Assembly: GCA_963576565.1 (NCBI GenBank)
Contig: OY755047.1
Coordinates: forward strand, 30,851,351 to 30,915,350
From: Aspidapion aeneum
Taxonomy: Eukaryota > Arthropoda > Insecta > Coleoptera > Brentidae
DNA length: 64,000 nt
Direction: 5' to 3'
The notes under the pieces were generated by a model. It was given only the letters and a program-made list of their open reading frames with translations. It searched no databases and was not told the origin of the DNA. Below are positions 54,523 to 64,000 of the stretch, in pieces. The position numbers and the translations under genes are program-made. Every line of letters starts with the position of its first letter. The stretch's first letter is position 1.

Positions 54523-55259
54523 GTAAGTTTCACAACTTTACTTTCTTAAAAATTATGGCTGCCTACACATTTCGATTTATTTTTGTTAAAGTTATCATTA
54601 GTGTTATAAAAAACTAAAGCATTATCATTAATGTCTTCATTAAGATATGGTAAACAGTTTTGTTCCTCTCATTAGGGATCCTCGATAAATTTTGACGTTT
54701 TCACAGTTTTACTGCAACTCTCTTGACAGTTTATATAAAAACAATTGGTAAGGCTGAAGGCACAATTCAATATACAAGCAACTAAATACAGAAGTTTAAC
54801 GTTGATAAAAGGCTCTCAATATATTTTGCCAGTTGTTTTACACCAGACATCAGTCAATTGTATCCAGCGTGTGAATTCTTGTATTGGTGAGAAGGAGTAG
54901 TTCCTCGATTTCGGGTGAAAGTCTTCCTCGATTTCGGGTGAAAGTCGAACTGCATCTGCATCTCGATTGGTCCTGTGATGGGTTGATGCTCATTCTTATT
55001 CTCACCGATTTAAAGAATTCATTCACAGGGCGTTTAACACTTCTATTCAGTCACTTTTCGCAATTTTTGTTTTAATTTTATGTGTGAATTTAGGCCATCA
55101 AACTTAAAAGATGTATGAAAGTATAGTTAGGCTAGGTTAGGTTAGCCTTATAAATGAGATAAATAATTCACGAAAAAGGTATCTAGTGTGGAGACAAAAC
55201 TACTTAAAAAATGTACATTTGGCAGCCCTTTTTTGTAAAAATATATCTTCCTTTTCCAA
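54523..55259. other. intron 3, left part
   Basis: No gene is seen. A 22-bp direct duplication, TCCTCGATTTCGGGTGAAAG(TC), lies at about 54902-54946. CTAGGTTAGGTTAGCC occurs at 55132. Confidence 0.5.
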
Positions 55260-55592
55260 TTAGGCCAAGTGTCAAAGAGTTTCTATTTGCAAAATGTCAA
55301 ACAAAAATGAAATTTGGTGTGATGGTAGACATAGGTCCCCTGATAGTACATCTAAGTTAGCGTCTACATATTTTATTTGAACTTTTTTTTATAGCACCTA
55401 CTCCAACGGTGCTATTTTCCTCCAAGCGCCGCGATGCAGAGTTTTCATCCCTTTCCCCCCTCGAGCGGCAACCCCCCGAGGTCGCAAACTTAGATGTATC
55501 AGGGGACCTATGTCTACCATCCCACCAAATTTCATTTCTGTTCGACCTTTTGTAAATAGAACACCATATTTTGTACCCAACGCTTGGCCTAA
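55260..55592. mobile_element. MITE with long inverted arms
   Basis: Left arm AGGCCAAGTGTC..AAATGAAATTTGGTG.GATGGTAGACATAGGTCCCCTGAT is mirrored on the right (ATCAGGGGACCTATGTCTAC ... CGCTTGGCCT). Arms are about 100 bp, with a GC-richer loop. No reading frame of its own. Confidence 0.75.
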
Positions 55593-55720
55593 ATCTATAA
55601 TAATAAGTTTTTATATCTCTAAAAATATATTATTTATATGTTTCTCTTTGTATTGCTTTCTCACTTCCTCAATAAAACTAATTAAACATTTTTATTGCCT
55701 TTTTTGAACTAGGCTAAAAC

Positions 55721-56136
55721 TAGAGACCCTGTATGTATTACATATCTGTATGTATGAAACTCTTCAAAGTCAAATTTATTTGAGTCAAAATCAAAGGATG
55801 AAAATATCGGTCCTCTATACTCTAGCCATGTTTAGAGAGAGACGCACCTTCTGTCCTTGTTAATTCATAAGCGTGGGAAAGCAAAAATAAACGATTTTTA
55901 ACAAATCCTATACAGGGTGTGCGGACAAACGTTTCTGTTTATATGTTTCGTGATGATTGATGTCACTCATCGCTGACAATATAAATTATTTTAATGAAAC
56001 GCCGATGAACTTGGCAAGAAAATAACATAACCAAAAAATCATATATCATATCAGTGACTTTGATGGGTTTGTCGCGTCTCTCTTTTGTAAAAATATGTCA
56101 TACATACAAAAATATGTCATACATACAGGGTCTCTA
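55721..56136. mobile_element. AGAGACCCTGTATGTAT-family element
   Basis: Starts TAGAGACCCTGTATGTAT and ends ATACATACAGGGTCTCTA, with GTCATACATAC duplicated next to the right end. The interior has mirrored GAGAGACGC motifs. About 416 bp, no ORF. Confidence 0.7.
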
Positions 56137-56304
56137 TTTCCAGGACAGCTAAAAATCTATTAAAATGAGAATCGTTATCATTAGATACTTAATAAAATCC
56201 TAAACTTCTAGAATTTTTTTTGATATACGAAATTTATATAAAACAGTTACAATTACTAGTACATTAACATATTAAGTGTACGGGGTGTCCCAAATTGGTC
56301 ACTT

Positions 56305-57270
56305 TTGGGGGCGTCGCACGGTGGTCAGCTTGTCGGTTCTGAACGATCGAAATTATTTTATGGTTTTAATTTTGACAAATTGATGCTGAAAGTTAGGAAA
56401 TGTCAACTAGCGTTTAAAAATGTGATTTTAATATACTGTGCATTCTGGAGATGGTTGAAAAATTGATACTTTGAGAGTGTGTGTATGAAACTGCTTATAG
56501 CTTTTTTTATTTAACATAGCTTTTTTATAAACATTTAACTAAATTTATTAATCTTGCTATACTATATATCAATTTTTTACCACGCACTGGTATTCTTTAT
56601 CGTAGTCTTTATATTCACTATTTTCATATACATAGTTCAAAACGGATTGATTTTTATCCTGTGAAACCGGTGTTTAGTGCCACATTATAAATAAATTACG
56701 TCGGCCAATCCCATGCGCCAACCCTGAAACAATAAATCATAGCTAATACAGTGGCAAGAAGCGGCAGCTGAATGTAGCACCCATACAACCCTTGATACAT
56801 GATTGAAATAATAAAGTCACAAACGCAATGGATACGTAACGATCCAGACCTTTTCAGTCCAATATATATAATGCATATTTGAAAAATTATAATAAATCAG
56901 TACACAACTTTTATCTAATTTTTTTAATAAGCAAATTGAAATTTTGCAAATGGTATAGTAAAAATGAAAGATACTAACCCATATTTTAAATATACGTGAA
57001 GAAATCACCATATAATCTCCAGTTTACCAATTTGAAGCACTTTTGGAAATCGCCTTTCCGCGCAGAATAAGTGCAGGCTATCAAACGGCCTATGACTTGT
57101 CGTCGTAACAAGGGACAACGAGTTAGTTAATCGATTTTCTGCATTGAGGGTCTACTAATAAGGTAATTGGGCACTTTTTTAAGACTTAGTGGTTATCATA
57201 GAAAATAGTTTGAGGTTTTGATCTTCTAAATTAGACAAGCTGACCTCCGTGCGTCGGGTACTTACAGATG
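56305..57270. repeat. inverted-repeat element, about 950 bp
   Basis: GGCGTCGCACGGTGGTCAGC and TTGTC (56311-56334) are mirrored by GACAAGCTGACCTCCGTGCGTCGGG (57233-57260). AAGTGAC/GTCAC text lies outside both. The interior is AT-rich with no recognised gene. Confidence 0.6.
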
Positions 57271-57421
57271 AGATAGAAAAAGTGACTTTTATCTGCGAGC
57301 CTCAAATTTCAGAACTTATTATAAGGCCTCCACAATGAAATAATTCGCACATTTATAAATCTAGTTAATAAAATAGTTTATTTTAGTTTGTTTCATTTAA
57401 TTTATCTACGAATTATTACAG

Positions 57422-57637
57422 CATCAGATCCCCATCGTCGCACTACAGATCTCCAGTACGTACGCGATCCCCTATTATGAGGGGTCGCCCAAGGTCTCCT
57501 CCTCCCAGAAGAGCTCCCAACTCGCCTCCAGTTAGGAGACGTTCCCCTTCTGGAAGCAGTCTGAGTAGTTGCTCGGACGAATCGTGCTCAGTGTGTTCAC
57601 CGAAGACGAGACGACCTAGGTCACCCCGGTCTCCCAG
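57422..57637 (+). CDS. RS-rich nuclear protein, exon 4
   Basis: 216 bp, acceptor AATTATTACAG and donor GTAAGAAG, phase 2 on both sides. Continuing RS/RSP repeats: RSPSSHYRSPVRTRSPIMRG, RPRSPPPRRAPNSPPVRR, then a Ser/Asp/Cys-rich patch SGSSLSSCSDESCSVCSPK and RRPRSPRSP. The Cys-containing acidic patch interrupts the basic RS region. Confidence 0.82.
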
Positions 57638-57715
57638 GTAAGAAGATGTCTGCAATGAGGGCGACTTTAATTAGCAACTGTAAATAGCGCCTTGTTCAGT
57701 TCTTGAATGGCAACC

Positions 57716-57800
57716 GAAATGACACTATAAGGCCTACATCTGGCGTCCTTGTCGGTCAGTTTTTTACTCAAAACCCAATTGACACTATAAGGCCTACATA
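57716..57800. repeat. 21-bp direct repeat pair
   Basis: GACACTATAAGGCCTACAT recurs at 57721 and 57781 with 41 bp between, each preceded by (A/T)T(T/A).. Confidence 0.7.
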
Positions 57801-57896
57801 AAATAAAATCAAGCCTCAGGAAGGTTTATGTTAACTGAATGCTAAAGATATTTAATTTATTGTAAAAAAACAACGCGGATTGACTAATGCTGTCAA

Positions 57897-58201
57897 GATG
57901 TCTTTCTTTCCGTGCCACTCATTTTTGACGTTATGACCATAATTTGTCAAAAGCAGCTCGTATCATTTCCTCTGGAATGGCGCTTATTTCAGCCTGGATT
58001 CGCAATTTTAAAGCACTCGCCTTGGACTATTTTGGGGCTATCTAAAATTCAAGTTGTACAAGACACTACATACTCTAAAGGCTTTAAGATTGCGAATCCA
58101 GGCTAAAATAAATGCTATTCCAGAGGAAATGATACGAGCTATTTTTGACAATTTAAGGTCCAGACTTAAAGAGTGCGTGGAACGGGAAGGAGACATCTTG
58201 A
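57897..58201. pseudogene. inverted duplication of a Tc1/mariner transposase 3' end
   Basis: Arms 57897-58018 and 58079-58201 are inverted. The plus-strand right arm reads RLRIQAKINAIPEEMIRAIF and then DNLRSRLKECVEREGDIL, the C-terminal tail typical of Tc1/mariner transposases. The left arm is the same tail on the other strand with more changes. The loop is about 60 bp. Neither carries the DDE core. Confidence 0.7.
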
Positions 58202-58808
58202 CATTAAAAAAAAATCTGCTTTCATTTTTAATATGTTCACAAAAAACGAAATATTTTTATGCAGCAATTTGTTTTATTTCAGTTTAAAAACAGTAAACCA
58301 TTATGACACACCCTATAGTTAATGTGTCGTAGAGTCTGGGTAGAGGATACCATATTATTCGGTTGCATTATTAAGCTTCCTGTAGTCTACACAGAAGCGG
58401 TACTTTTGTTCCTTTTTAGTATTCAGTGAAACAGGGGCTGACACTGATCATGTTGTTGACAAGACATTTACAATATTTTTGGTGGTTCCAAAGACCAAGT
58501 CATTTTACACACACCAGCAACCAAATGTAACATTATATTAATTAAGTTCGGAGTTGCAGGTGACTTTCATTTTGTACAAAAGATATTTTATGCGATTATT
58601 GGTGAATGACACTGTTCCAATAGAAGTTTCTGGTCTGAAATTGTAGATTTATATCGTTTGTTTTATTTATTTTTTCATTATTTAGCTGCGTGTTATATTT
58701 TTCATATATTCCAGCAATCCTCTCGAGCCCTTCAGCTGTGGCTACAAGAAAGACAGTTTGATAAGCAAGTTTTGTAGAACCAACTAATGACAAAGCAATT
58801 TTTTATAG
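58202..58808. other. intron 4, right part
   Basis: AT-rich, no gene recognised. Ends in the acceptor TTTTTTATAG. Confidence 0.45.
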
Positions 58809-58966
58809 ATCGAGGTCTGTATCACCACCACCAAAGATGATGGCCAGCAGTAAAAGACACGTCAAGCGGCCTCCATCGCCCAAAACCCCGGTGAGAAGAC
58901 GTCCACCCAGTCCTTCACCTTCTCCCCCACCACCCAGAAGAATGCCACGACCAATGACGCCTCCAG
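58809..58966 (+). CDS. RS-rich nuclear protein, exon 5
   Basis: 158 bp, acceptor TTTTTTATAG and donor GTGTGT, phase 2 in and 1 out. Encodes SRSVSPPPKMMASSKRHVKR, PPSPKTPVRRRPPSPSPSPP and PPRRMPRPMTPP: Pro- and basic-rich with SP sites. Confidence 0.8.
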
Positions 58967-60173
58967 GTGTGTATACCGGGTTTTCACCCCTTTGAAAACC
59001 TTACCAGTATTTACTAAAGGGTCTAAAGTCCTATATTCTAAAATTCTAGATCTATAAGGCTAGATTTTGGTGAAAGGTTTAACTCTTTTTTCGCCTGGGT
59101 GCAATAGATTTTAATATTTAGATACCTAGCAACATAGATATTTTGGTTAAAAATGGCAGCCGTATTTAAACCTCCAAAGGTTACTAGATGTCAAATAAAA
59201 ACGGAGTAAGTCAGTGTCAGCTATATTTTACATGTTAAGTATTTGGACAAGTTAGAGATGATTAAACCGATTTTTAATTGTTTTGGTAGAGTCTAACTGA
59301 AAAATGAATCTAATATATCTTGCGCTTTTTACAATATTTAAATATTGATACGTATTTAATACGGTAATGCAAGATAGTTTTAAGTTATTTATGTATTATT
59401 TATTTGAACATTTTTATATATTTTTTTTTATCGATTATGGATTATTTCTATAGTTTTTTAACTTTAGACGACTTCTCAGGGGTGGTACTACAACTTGAGA
59501 CTCTGACTGTACAGACTAGATATCCAAAAAATGACATACCATTAAAATTTTTTATTTGGTTTTTATTTATTTTTAAAGTTAATTTGAATTATTGTGAGAT
59601 CAAACTCAATAAGAAATGCTTACTATGCTATTTCACGTTAGCGTGAACCAAATCTTTGCAGTTATTTGACCTGTAAGTATAAAAAATACACTTAAACCAG
59701 TCGAGGTGAAGTCTATAGTCTAAGACCTTGGTCTAAGTGCTAAGTTTTATGATCTTAAGTAAATTTTGGTGTCTAGCTTTAATTCACCCGAAGCATGGTA
59801 TTAGAAAAAGCTTTCGACTTTTTTAAAATATTTATTCAAATATTTAGAATTGTAGGGCTAAGATGTTTAATTTTTACTATATTACTATTGAGTACGATTA
59901 GTGGTAGTTTCAAGTTCCAGCTTCAATTATGGCCTGTCCATACCGGTTTTGGCCGTTTTGGCATTTTTAACCTATAATTGATCTTTAACACGATTCCAGT
60001 CTGCTTTAAACCATTTTTAATCTTTAGGGGACAGAATTTTTGTGCACTTTAGCAGTTTTGTCATCTGTGTATATCACACATTCTTGTCAGATATCACCAA
60101 CATCTAGTAACGAGCCGTATAGCACGAGATATCTGATATAGTTCTTGTGACTGAGCATCAATTGTTTTTACAG
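58967..60173. other. intron 5 of the RS-rich gene
   Basis: About 1.2 kb of AT-rich DNA with no recognised repeat or RNA. Ends in GTTTTTACAG. Confidence 0.5.
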
Positions 60174-60316
60174 TGGCCAAGAAAATCCCAAAACTGAGCG
60201 CTTCAGATAGGCCCACGGATCCGCGAAGGCAACCGCCTCCGCCACGTCCAAGGGGCGCCACTGGAGAGTTAATCAGCATTAAAGGAGTCAAACCCAATCA
60301 AAAACCTGGACAACCT
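60174..60316 (+). CDS. RS-rich nuclear protein, exon 6
   Basis: 143 bp, acceptor GTTTTTACAG and donor GTAAGT, phase 1 in and 0 out. Encodes AKKIPKLSASDRPTDPRRQP, PPPRPRGATGELISIKGVKP and NQKPGQP. The part from GELISIKGVKPNQKP looks less repetitive and may begin a second conserved block. Confidence 0.78.
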
Positions 60317-60767
60317 GTAAGTTATCTTATATTTGAAGGTTTAAAAAGGTCACAGTAGTGTTACATATCGTCGGTCTTGAGTTAAGACTCAACTTCACAG
60401 CTTAAGCCTCATATTTCCATCTCACAAATGGGCGTATATTTTATACTATGGCTATTTCTCATAAATTTTAATGGTCGTATCTCAAAATAATCATTATATG
60501 AAACTACGCAAAATATTTAAAATCGCTCTCCTGAGAAATTATCAAAACTGACATAGACCCTTACGTCAGAAAACCGACCATGTTTCAGTCATCAAAATTG
60601 TATAAGTCAGATGTATAATAGTTTTTTGAGATGACACTCGAAATAAATCGGGGGTGCTTTTAGACCAAATATAGTCGGTATCTGGCTGTCAGGGTCTTTA
60701 AGATTGGTTATTTCTTCTAAAAGCTTTTGCTAGAACTTTAGTTTGTAAAATATTTTTTAATTTTTAG
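60317..60767. other. intron 6 of the RS-rich gene
   Basis: No repeat or gene recognised. Ends in AATTTTTAG. Confidence 0.5.
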
Positions 60768-60955
60768 AAAATGATGAAAATAAAACAAGAAGGCCCCCGC
60801 GAAAAGAAAGCCAAACTGATACGTGAAACCGCCGGCGATTCATCAGGCTCAGAAGAACTGCCGCCGGCGCCGGTCATAGTGGTACCGATCGTGGCTACTA
60901 CTGGTGTTATGTTGTCAGAGAGGTTCGGCAAGATTGCACAGTGGACAGCTGATAG
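60768..60955 (+). CDS. RS-rich nuclear protein, exon 7 (last seen)
   Basis: 188 bp, acceptor AATTTTTAG and donor GTAAG, phase 0 in and 2 out. Encodes KMMKIKQEGPREKKAKLIRE, TAGDSSGSEELPPAPVIVVP and IVATTGVMLSERFGKIAQWT, ending in AD plus a split codon. The SERFGKIAQWTAD end is the most distinctive piece for naming the family. The donor shows the gene continues, but no further exon was recognised up to 64000. Confidence 0.8.
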
Positions 60956-61206
60956 GTAAGAATTGTCAATCGATTAAATCCGCGTTGGTACCACGAATTT
61001 CAGTAAGTTTAGTTGGGCTGCCTAACTGGTTGCCTACCGGTGCCCTTCTACTCCCGTTTTTAATGGTAATGTCAATCTTTAGTTCTAGAATGTCTGGTTG
61101 GGGTCATAGAAATAGAAAAATAAATAACACGCTTGTCAAACCTGGAGGAAATGGGAAGAAATTGATATCTGCCATTTTTTCACAAATTGAGCAAGGCCAA
61201 GGTTTT

Positions 61207-61773
61207 TAGAGGATAGGTTGCCTGGTAACTCTATGGTTGAAGCGGCGTGAGAGGTGACAGCGCGTCATTTGGAGTGCCACGATTTGATTAGAGCGCTTTG
61301 TTTACATGTCTTTTTAAGTATTTTTAATCTTCAATGGATTATTTTTTCATTTCTGGTGTTTTTTCGGACTATATTTATTTAAAAGCTGTAAATCTTTGTT
61401 CTAGTTTACTTATAGTTTCTACTTGTAGTTATTTCAACGGAGTAAAAGCTTCCCAAGACATTGTGCCTTTGGGGTTTTTGGTATAAGGTAAGTTTTATAT
61501 TTGAATTATTTGATGTATTTTATGAATATTGTTATTGGAGACACTTTAAGAAAAATAACAAAACATATTTACATTTAAATCAATAAAGGAACACAAGAAA
61601 CTTGGAGATTTCCTACTATATTAAATGCTTTTTATTTAAATGGGCACTCCGGGTGACATCATTTCCCGTGTTTCAACTAAGGAAACTAATCGTAAAGGCA
61701 AGCTTTACAAGTGACCTTAGTTTTAACAACTGGCTCTGATTGGCCAGAAAGTTACCAGGTAACCTATCCTCTA
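61207..61773. mobile_element. fold-back element with nested mini-hairpin
   Basis: Ends TAGAGGATAGGTTGCCTGGTAACT and AGTTACCAGGTAACCTATCCTCTA are inverted with one mismatch, about 567 bp in total. Near its right end (61680-61732) lies a roughly 52-bp palindrome related to the one at 63853-63904. No coding region is seen. Confidence 0.7.
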
Positions 61774-61794
61774 CAGATCTTGGCGCAAGGCCAA

Positions 61795-62690
61795 TGACAG
61801 GTGGCTCGTGGTAAAACACTGGATCCAATTTTATTTTTAATTAACATTAATTCAATAGAAAAACTCAAATTAAATGTAAATATTAGATTATTTGCAGATG
61901 ATACAACACTCATACACAAAGGAAAAAATTTTAGTGAAATAAAAATGAATATTTCAATGGATTTAAAAATCTTACAAAATTGGCTTCATACAAACAAATT
62001 AACCATTCATTTTAAAAAATCATTTTATATTTTTATTGATAAAACCAAAATTTCAAATGAACAAAAAAATACAATCAAATTTTAAAACAATACTAGGGTA
62101 TATAAAAATTCAATAAAATTTTTAGCACATCACATAGATGAAAATTTAACGCGGAAAGAACATTTCCACATTACATACCCACAACATAAATAATATGATA
62201 CCAAGTTCATGTTGTTTAGTGGGTGTACTATATAAGGCAAGATATTGCATTTCATTAAAATATTTAAAAAATATTTATTACGCATTATGTCACTTAAAAA
62301 TTCAATATTTAATTTTAATTTGAGGATCTGCAATTAACTCAATATTAAAGCCATTAAAAAAGTTACAAAATAAAATTAATAAATGTGCTCACAGACTTCC
62401 ATTTTTAGAACCAACAGTTAATTTGTATGAACGACTTGGTTATTTAAACTTATATAAATTCTATAATTTAAAAATATTAATTGAAAGAAATGATTGTCAT
62501 GATCATACAACTCGCCAAAATTAAAACTTGAAATTAATACAGTTTAAAACTAATACTGGCAAAAATGTTTATTATATTTGGGTATTACTAGTTACAATAA
62601 TCTACCATAAAGCATCGAAGACATTAAACCTCTTCATTTATTGAAAAAATATACAATACAATATTTTCTTAAATTAAAATAAAATCAAAT
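61795..62690 (+). pseudogene. LINE reverse transcriptase fragment, decayed
   Basis: An open piece (61801-62085) reads LDPILFLININSIEKLKLNV and IRLFADDTTLIHKGK, the RT catalytic box. It is followed by ILQNWLHTNKLTIHFKKS. After its stop, broken frames continue to about 62690 with LEPTVNLYERLGYLNLYK. The 5' part is missing. Clade not determined. Confidence 0.7.
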
Positions 62691-62831
62691 GATAGTTTGA
62701 CCACTGGGTTTTATTTGGAATGAATTGTTTGTATTATTTTTATTATGAAATTATTTTTATTTATATTTTTTTATTATGATTTTCATTATGAGTTTGTGTA
62801 GTATTTTCCCTGTAATGGACATTCAGTTTAA

Positions 62832-64000
62832 AACTATGTGGTTTTCACTTTTTCCACGTCGATTACAGGGATATGAATTATCCTTGTTTGGAATACGTCC
62901 TCACACGCTGCAGGAACAGTGATCCATGCCAATCCACGACCGGTTTCAGCCTTCTGGGGCCATCCTCAGGAGAATGCAGGCGATAGCTCCATGTAGAGCA
63001 TAGCTGTGTGAAACCAACAGAAACAACTACTCCGAGGGAAAATACCCCTACGGGCATTAGAGTATACTGATGGTTAGATGTGTTCGTTGGGAACTTGTTA
63101 AAACTATGTGGTTTTCACTTTCTCCAACATCGATTACAAGGATATGAATCATCCTTATTTGGAACACGTCCTGACAAGCTGCAGGAACAGTGATCCATGC
63201 CAATCCACGACCGGTTTCGGCCTTCTTGGGCCATCCTCAGGAGAATGCAGGCGATAGCTCCATGTAGAGCATAAGCTGTGTGAAACCAACAGAAACAACT
63301 ATTCCGAGAGAAAATAATACCTCTCCCGGCATGGTTAGAAGCTTTGGTTGGAAACTTGTTAAAACTATGTGGTTTTTACTTTCTCCAACGTCGATTACAA
63401 GGATATAAATCATTCTTGTTTGGAACACGTCCTCACAAGCTGCAGGACAGTGATCATTTGCCAATTCACAACCGGTTTATGCCTTCTTGGGCCATCCTCA
63501 GGTGAATGCAGGCGATAGCTTCGTGTAGAGCATAAGCTGTCTGAAACCAACAAAAACTACTACTCCGAGGGAAAATACCCCTACCGGCATCGAATTATAC
63601 TGATGGTTAGATGCTTTCGTTGGGAACTTATTAAATTTATATGGTTTTCGCTTTCTCCAGCGTCGATTAAAAGGATATGAATCATCCTTGTTTGGAACAC
63701 GTCCTAACAAGCTGCAGGAACAGTGATCCAAACCAATCCACGACTGGTTTTGGCCTTCTTGAGCCATCCTCAGGAGAATGCAGGCGATAGCTCCGTGTAG
63801 AGCATAAGCTGTGTGATGCCAACAGAAACAACTACTCCGAGGGAAACAGCACTAAGGTCACTCATCGTCAAGCATAAAGCTTGCCTTTACGATGAGTGTC
63901 CTTAAACAACACCCCTACCGGCATTGAATTATACTGATGGTTAGCTTTCATTGATATCCTTTCCTTGTAATCGACGTTAGAGAAAGTGAAAACCGCATAG
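62832..64000. repeat. roughly 270-bp tandem array ending in an inverted copy
   Basis: Units begin AACTATGTGGTTTTCACTTT at 62832, 63102 and 63363, and with changes at 63634 (periods 270, 261, 271). Each has TCCACGACCGGTTT(C/A).GCC, GCCATCCTCAGGAGAATGCA and ACAACTACTCCGAGGGAAAA. From about 63953 to the window end the unit's own start is present in reverse complement (CCTTGTAATCGACGTTAGAG). Unit 4 contains a small hairpin insertion. Minus-strand open frames here repeat with the array and are not genes. Confidence 0.88.
63851..63906. mobile_element. about 55-bp palindromic mini-element
   Basis: TAAGGTCACTCATCGTCAAGC and GCTTGCCTTTACGATGAGTGTCCTTA face each other across a 5-bp loop. The other array units lack it, reading straight through GGGAAAATACCCCTACC, so it is an insertion. 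A relative is at 61680-61732. Confidence 0.75.

Noticed and set aside
55130..55146. CTAGGTTAGGTTAGCC as interstitial telomeric TTAGG repeats
   Set aside because: Only two TTAGG-phase units; too short to support.
60094..60297. 67-codon minus-strand frame rich in Gly/Leu
   Set aside because: Antisense shadow of RS-gene exon 6.
63237..63767. Two minus-strand open frames of 75 and 89 codons with similar proteins
   Set aside because: They recur with the 270-bp tandem array and have no codon bias or domain; similarity comes from the repeat itself.

Overview
This window looks like an AT-rich, repeat-dense insect genome, plausibly a beetle; that placement is inference from gene content and transposon types, not a sequence match. 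There are no bacterial features. Three host genes can be supported. (1) The 5' part of a fizzy-related/Cdh1 gene lies on the minus strand. Three short coding exons (26250-26153, 23966-23820, 23004-22893) join in phase, but its WD40 part is not seen in the window. (2) An HPF1 (histone PARylation factor 1) gene on the plus strand has an uninterrupted reading frame at 39417-40910. (3) The 5' part of an arginine/serine/proline-rich nuclear protein gene lies on the plus strand. Seven exons from 42825 to 60955 agree in splice sites and phase, giving at least 394 codons, and the gene runs on past or beyond what can be followed here.

Almost everything else is mobile or repetitive DNA. From 1 to 18.7 kb there are short inverted-repeat elements, several with clear target duplications (198-572 with 8 bp; 3174-3340 and 12442-12660 with TA), a tRNA-like sequence at 2185-2257, and decayed LINE pieces. 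This stretch also holds a 1.5 kb long-inverted-repeat element (9371-10862) carrying a broken Cys-rich ORF and inserted in another repeat, and a three-copy tandem segment (15571-17260) in which one copy carries a MITE. From 18.7 to 22.6 kb a jockey-like LINE with a deleted reverse transcriptase sits between two 237-bp inverted repeats. From 22.9 to 26.3 kb are the fzr exons. From 26.3 to 38 kb are LINE tails, fold-back elements, a degenerate array near 34 kb and a roughly 140-bp tandem satellite near 37 kb.

From 38 to 41 kb are the probable promoter region and HPF1. The first intron of the RS-rich gene (42919-51414) holds a decayed minus-strand BEL/Pao retrotransposon. It sits between two parts of a 20-bp tandem array, which in turn lies between inverted arms. 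Further introns carry a dead Tc1-like transposase (52.1-52.9 kb) and many MITEs. The right end (61.2-64 kb) has a fold-back element, a LINE fragment and a roughly 270-bp tandem array that ends in an inverted copy of its own start.

HPF1 works with PARP in DNA-damage signalling, Fzr activates APC/C, and the RS-rich protein is probably a splicing or speckle protein. I see no evidence that they act together; they are neighbours in a transposon-filled region. Many elements end in CAGGGTGTTYC-type termini with TA flanks, and several large repeats share one plan: inverted ends around a tandem array.
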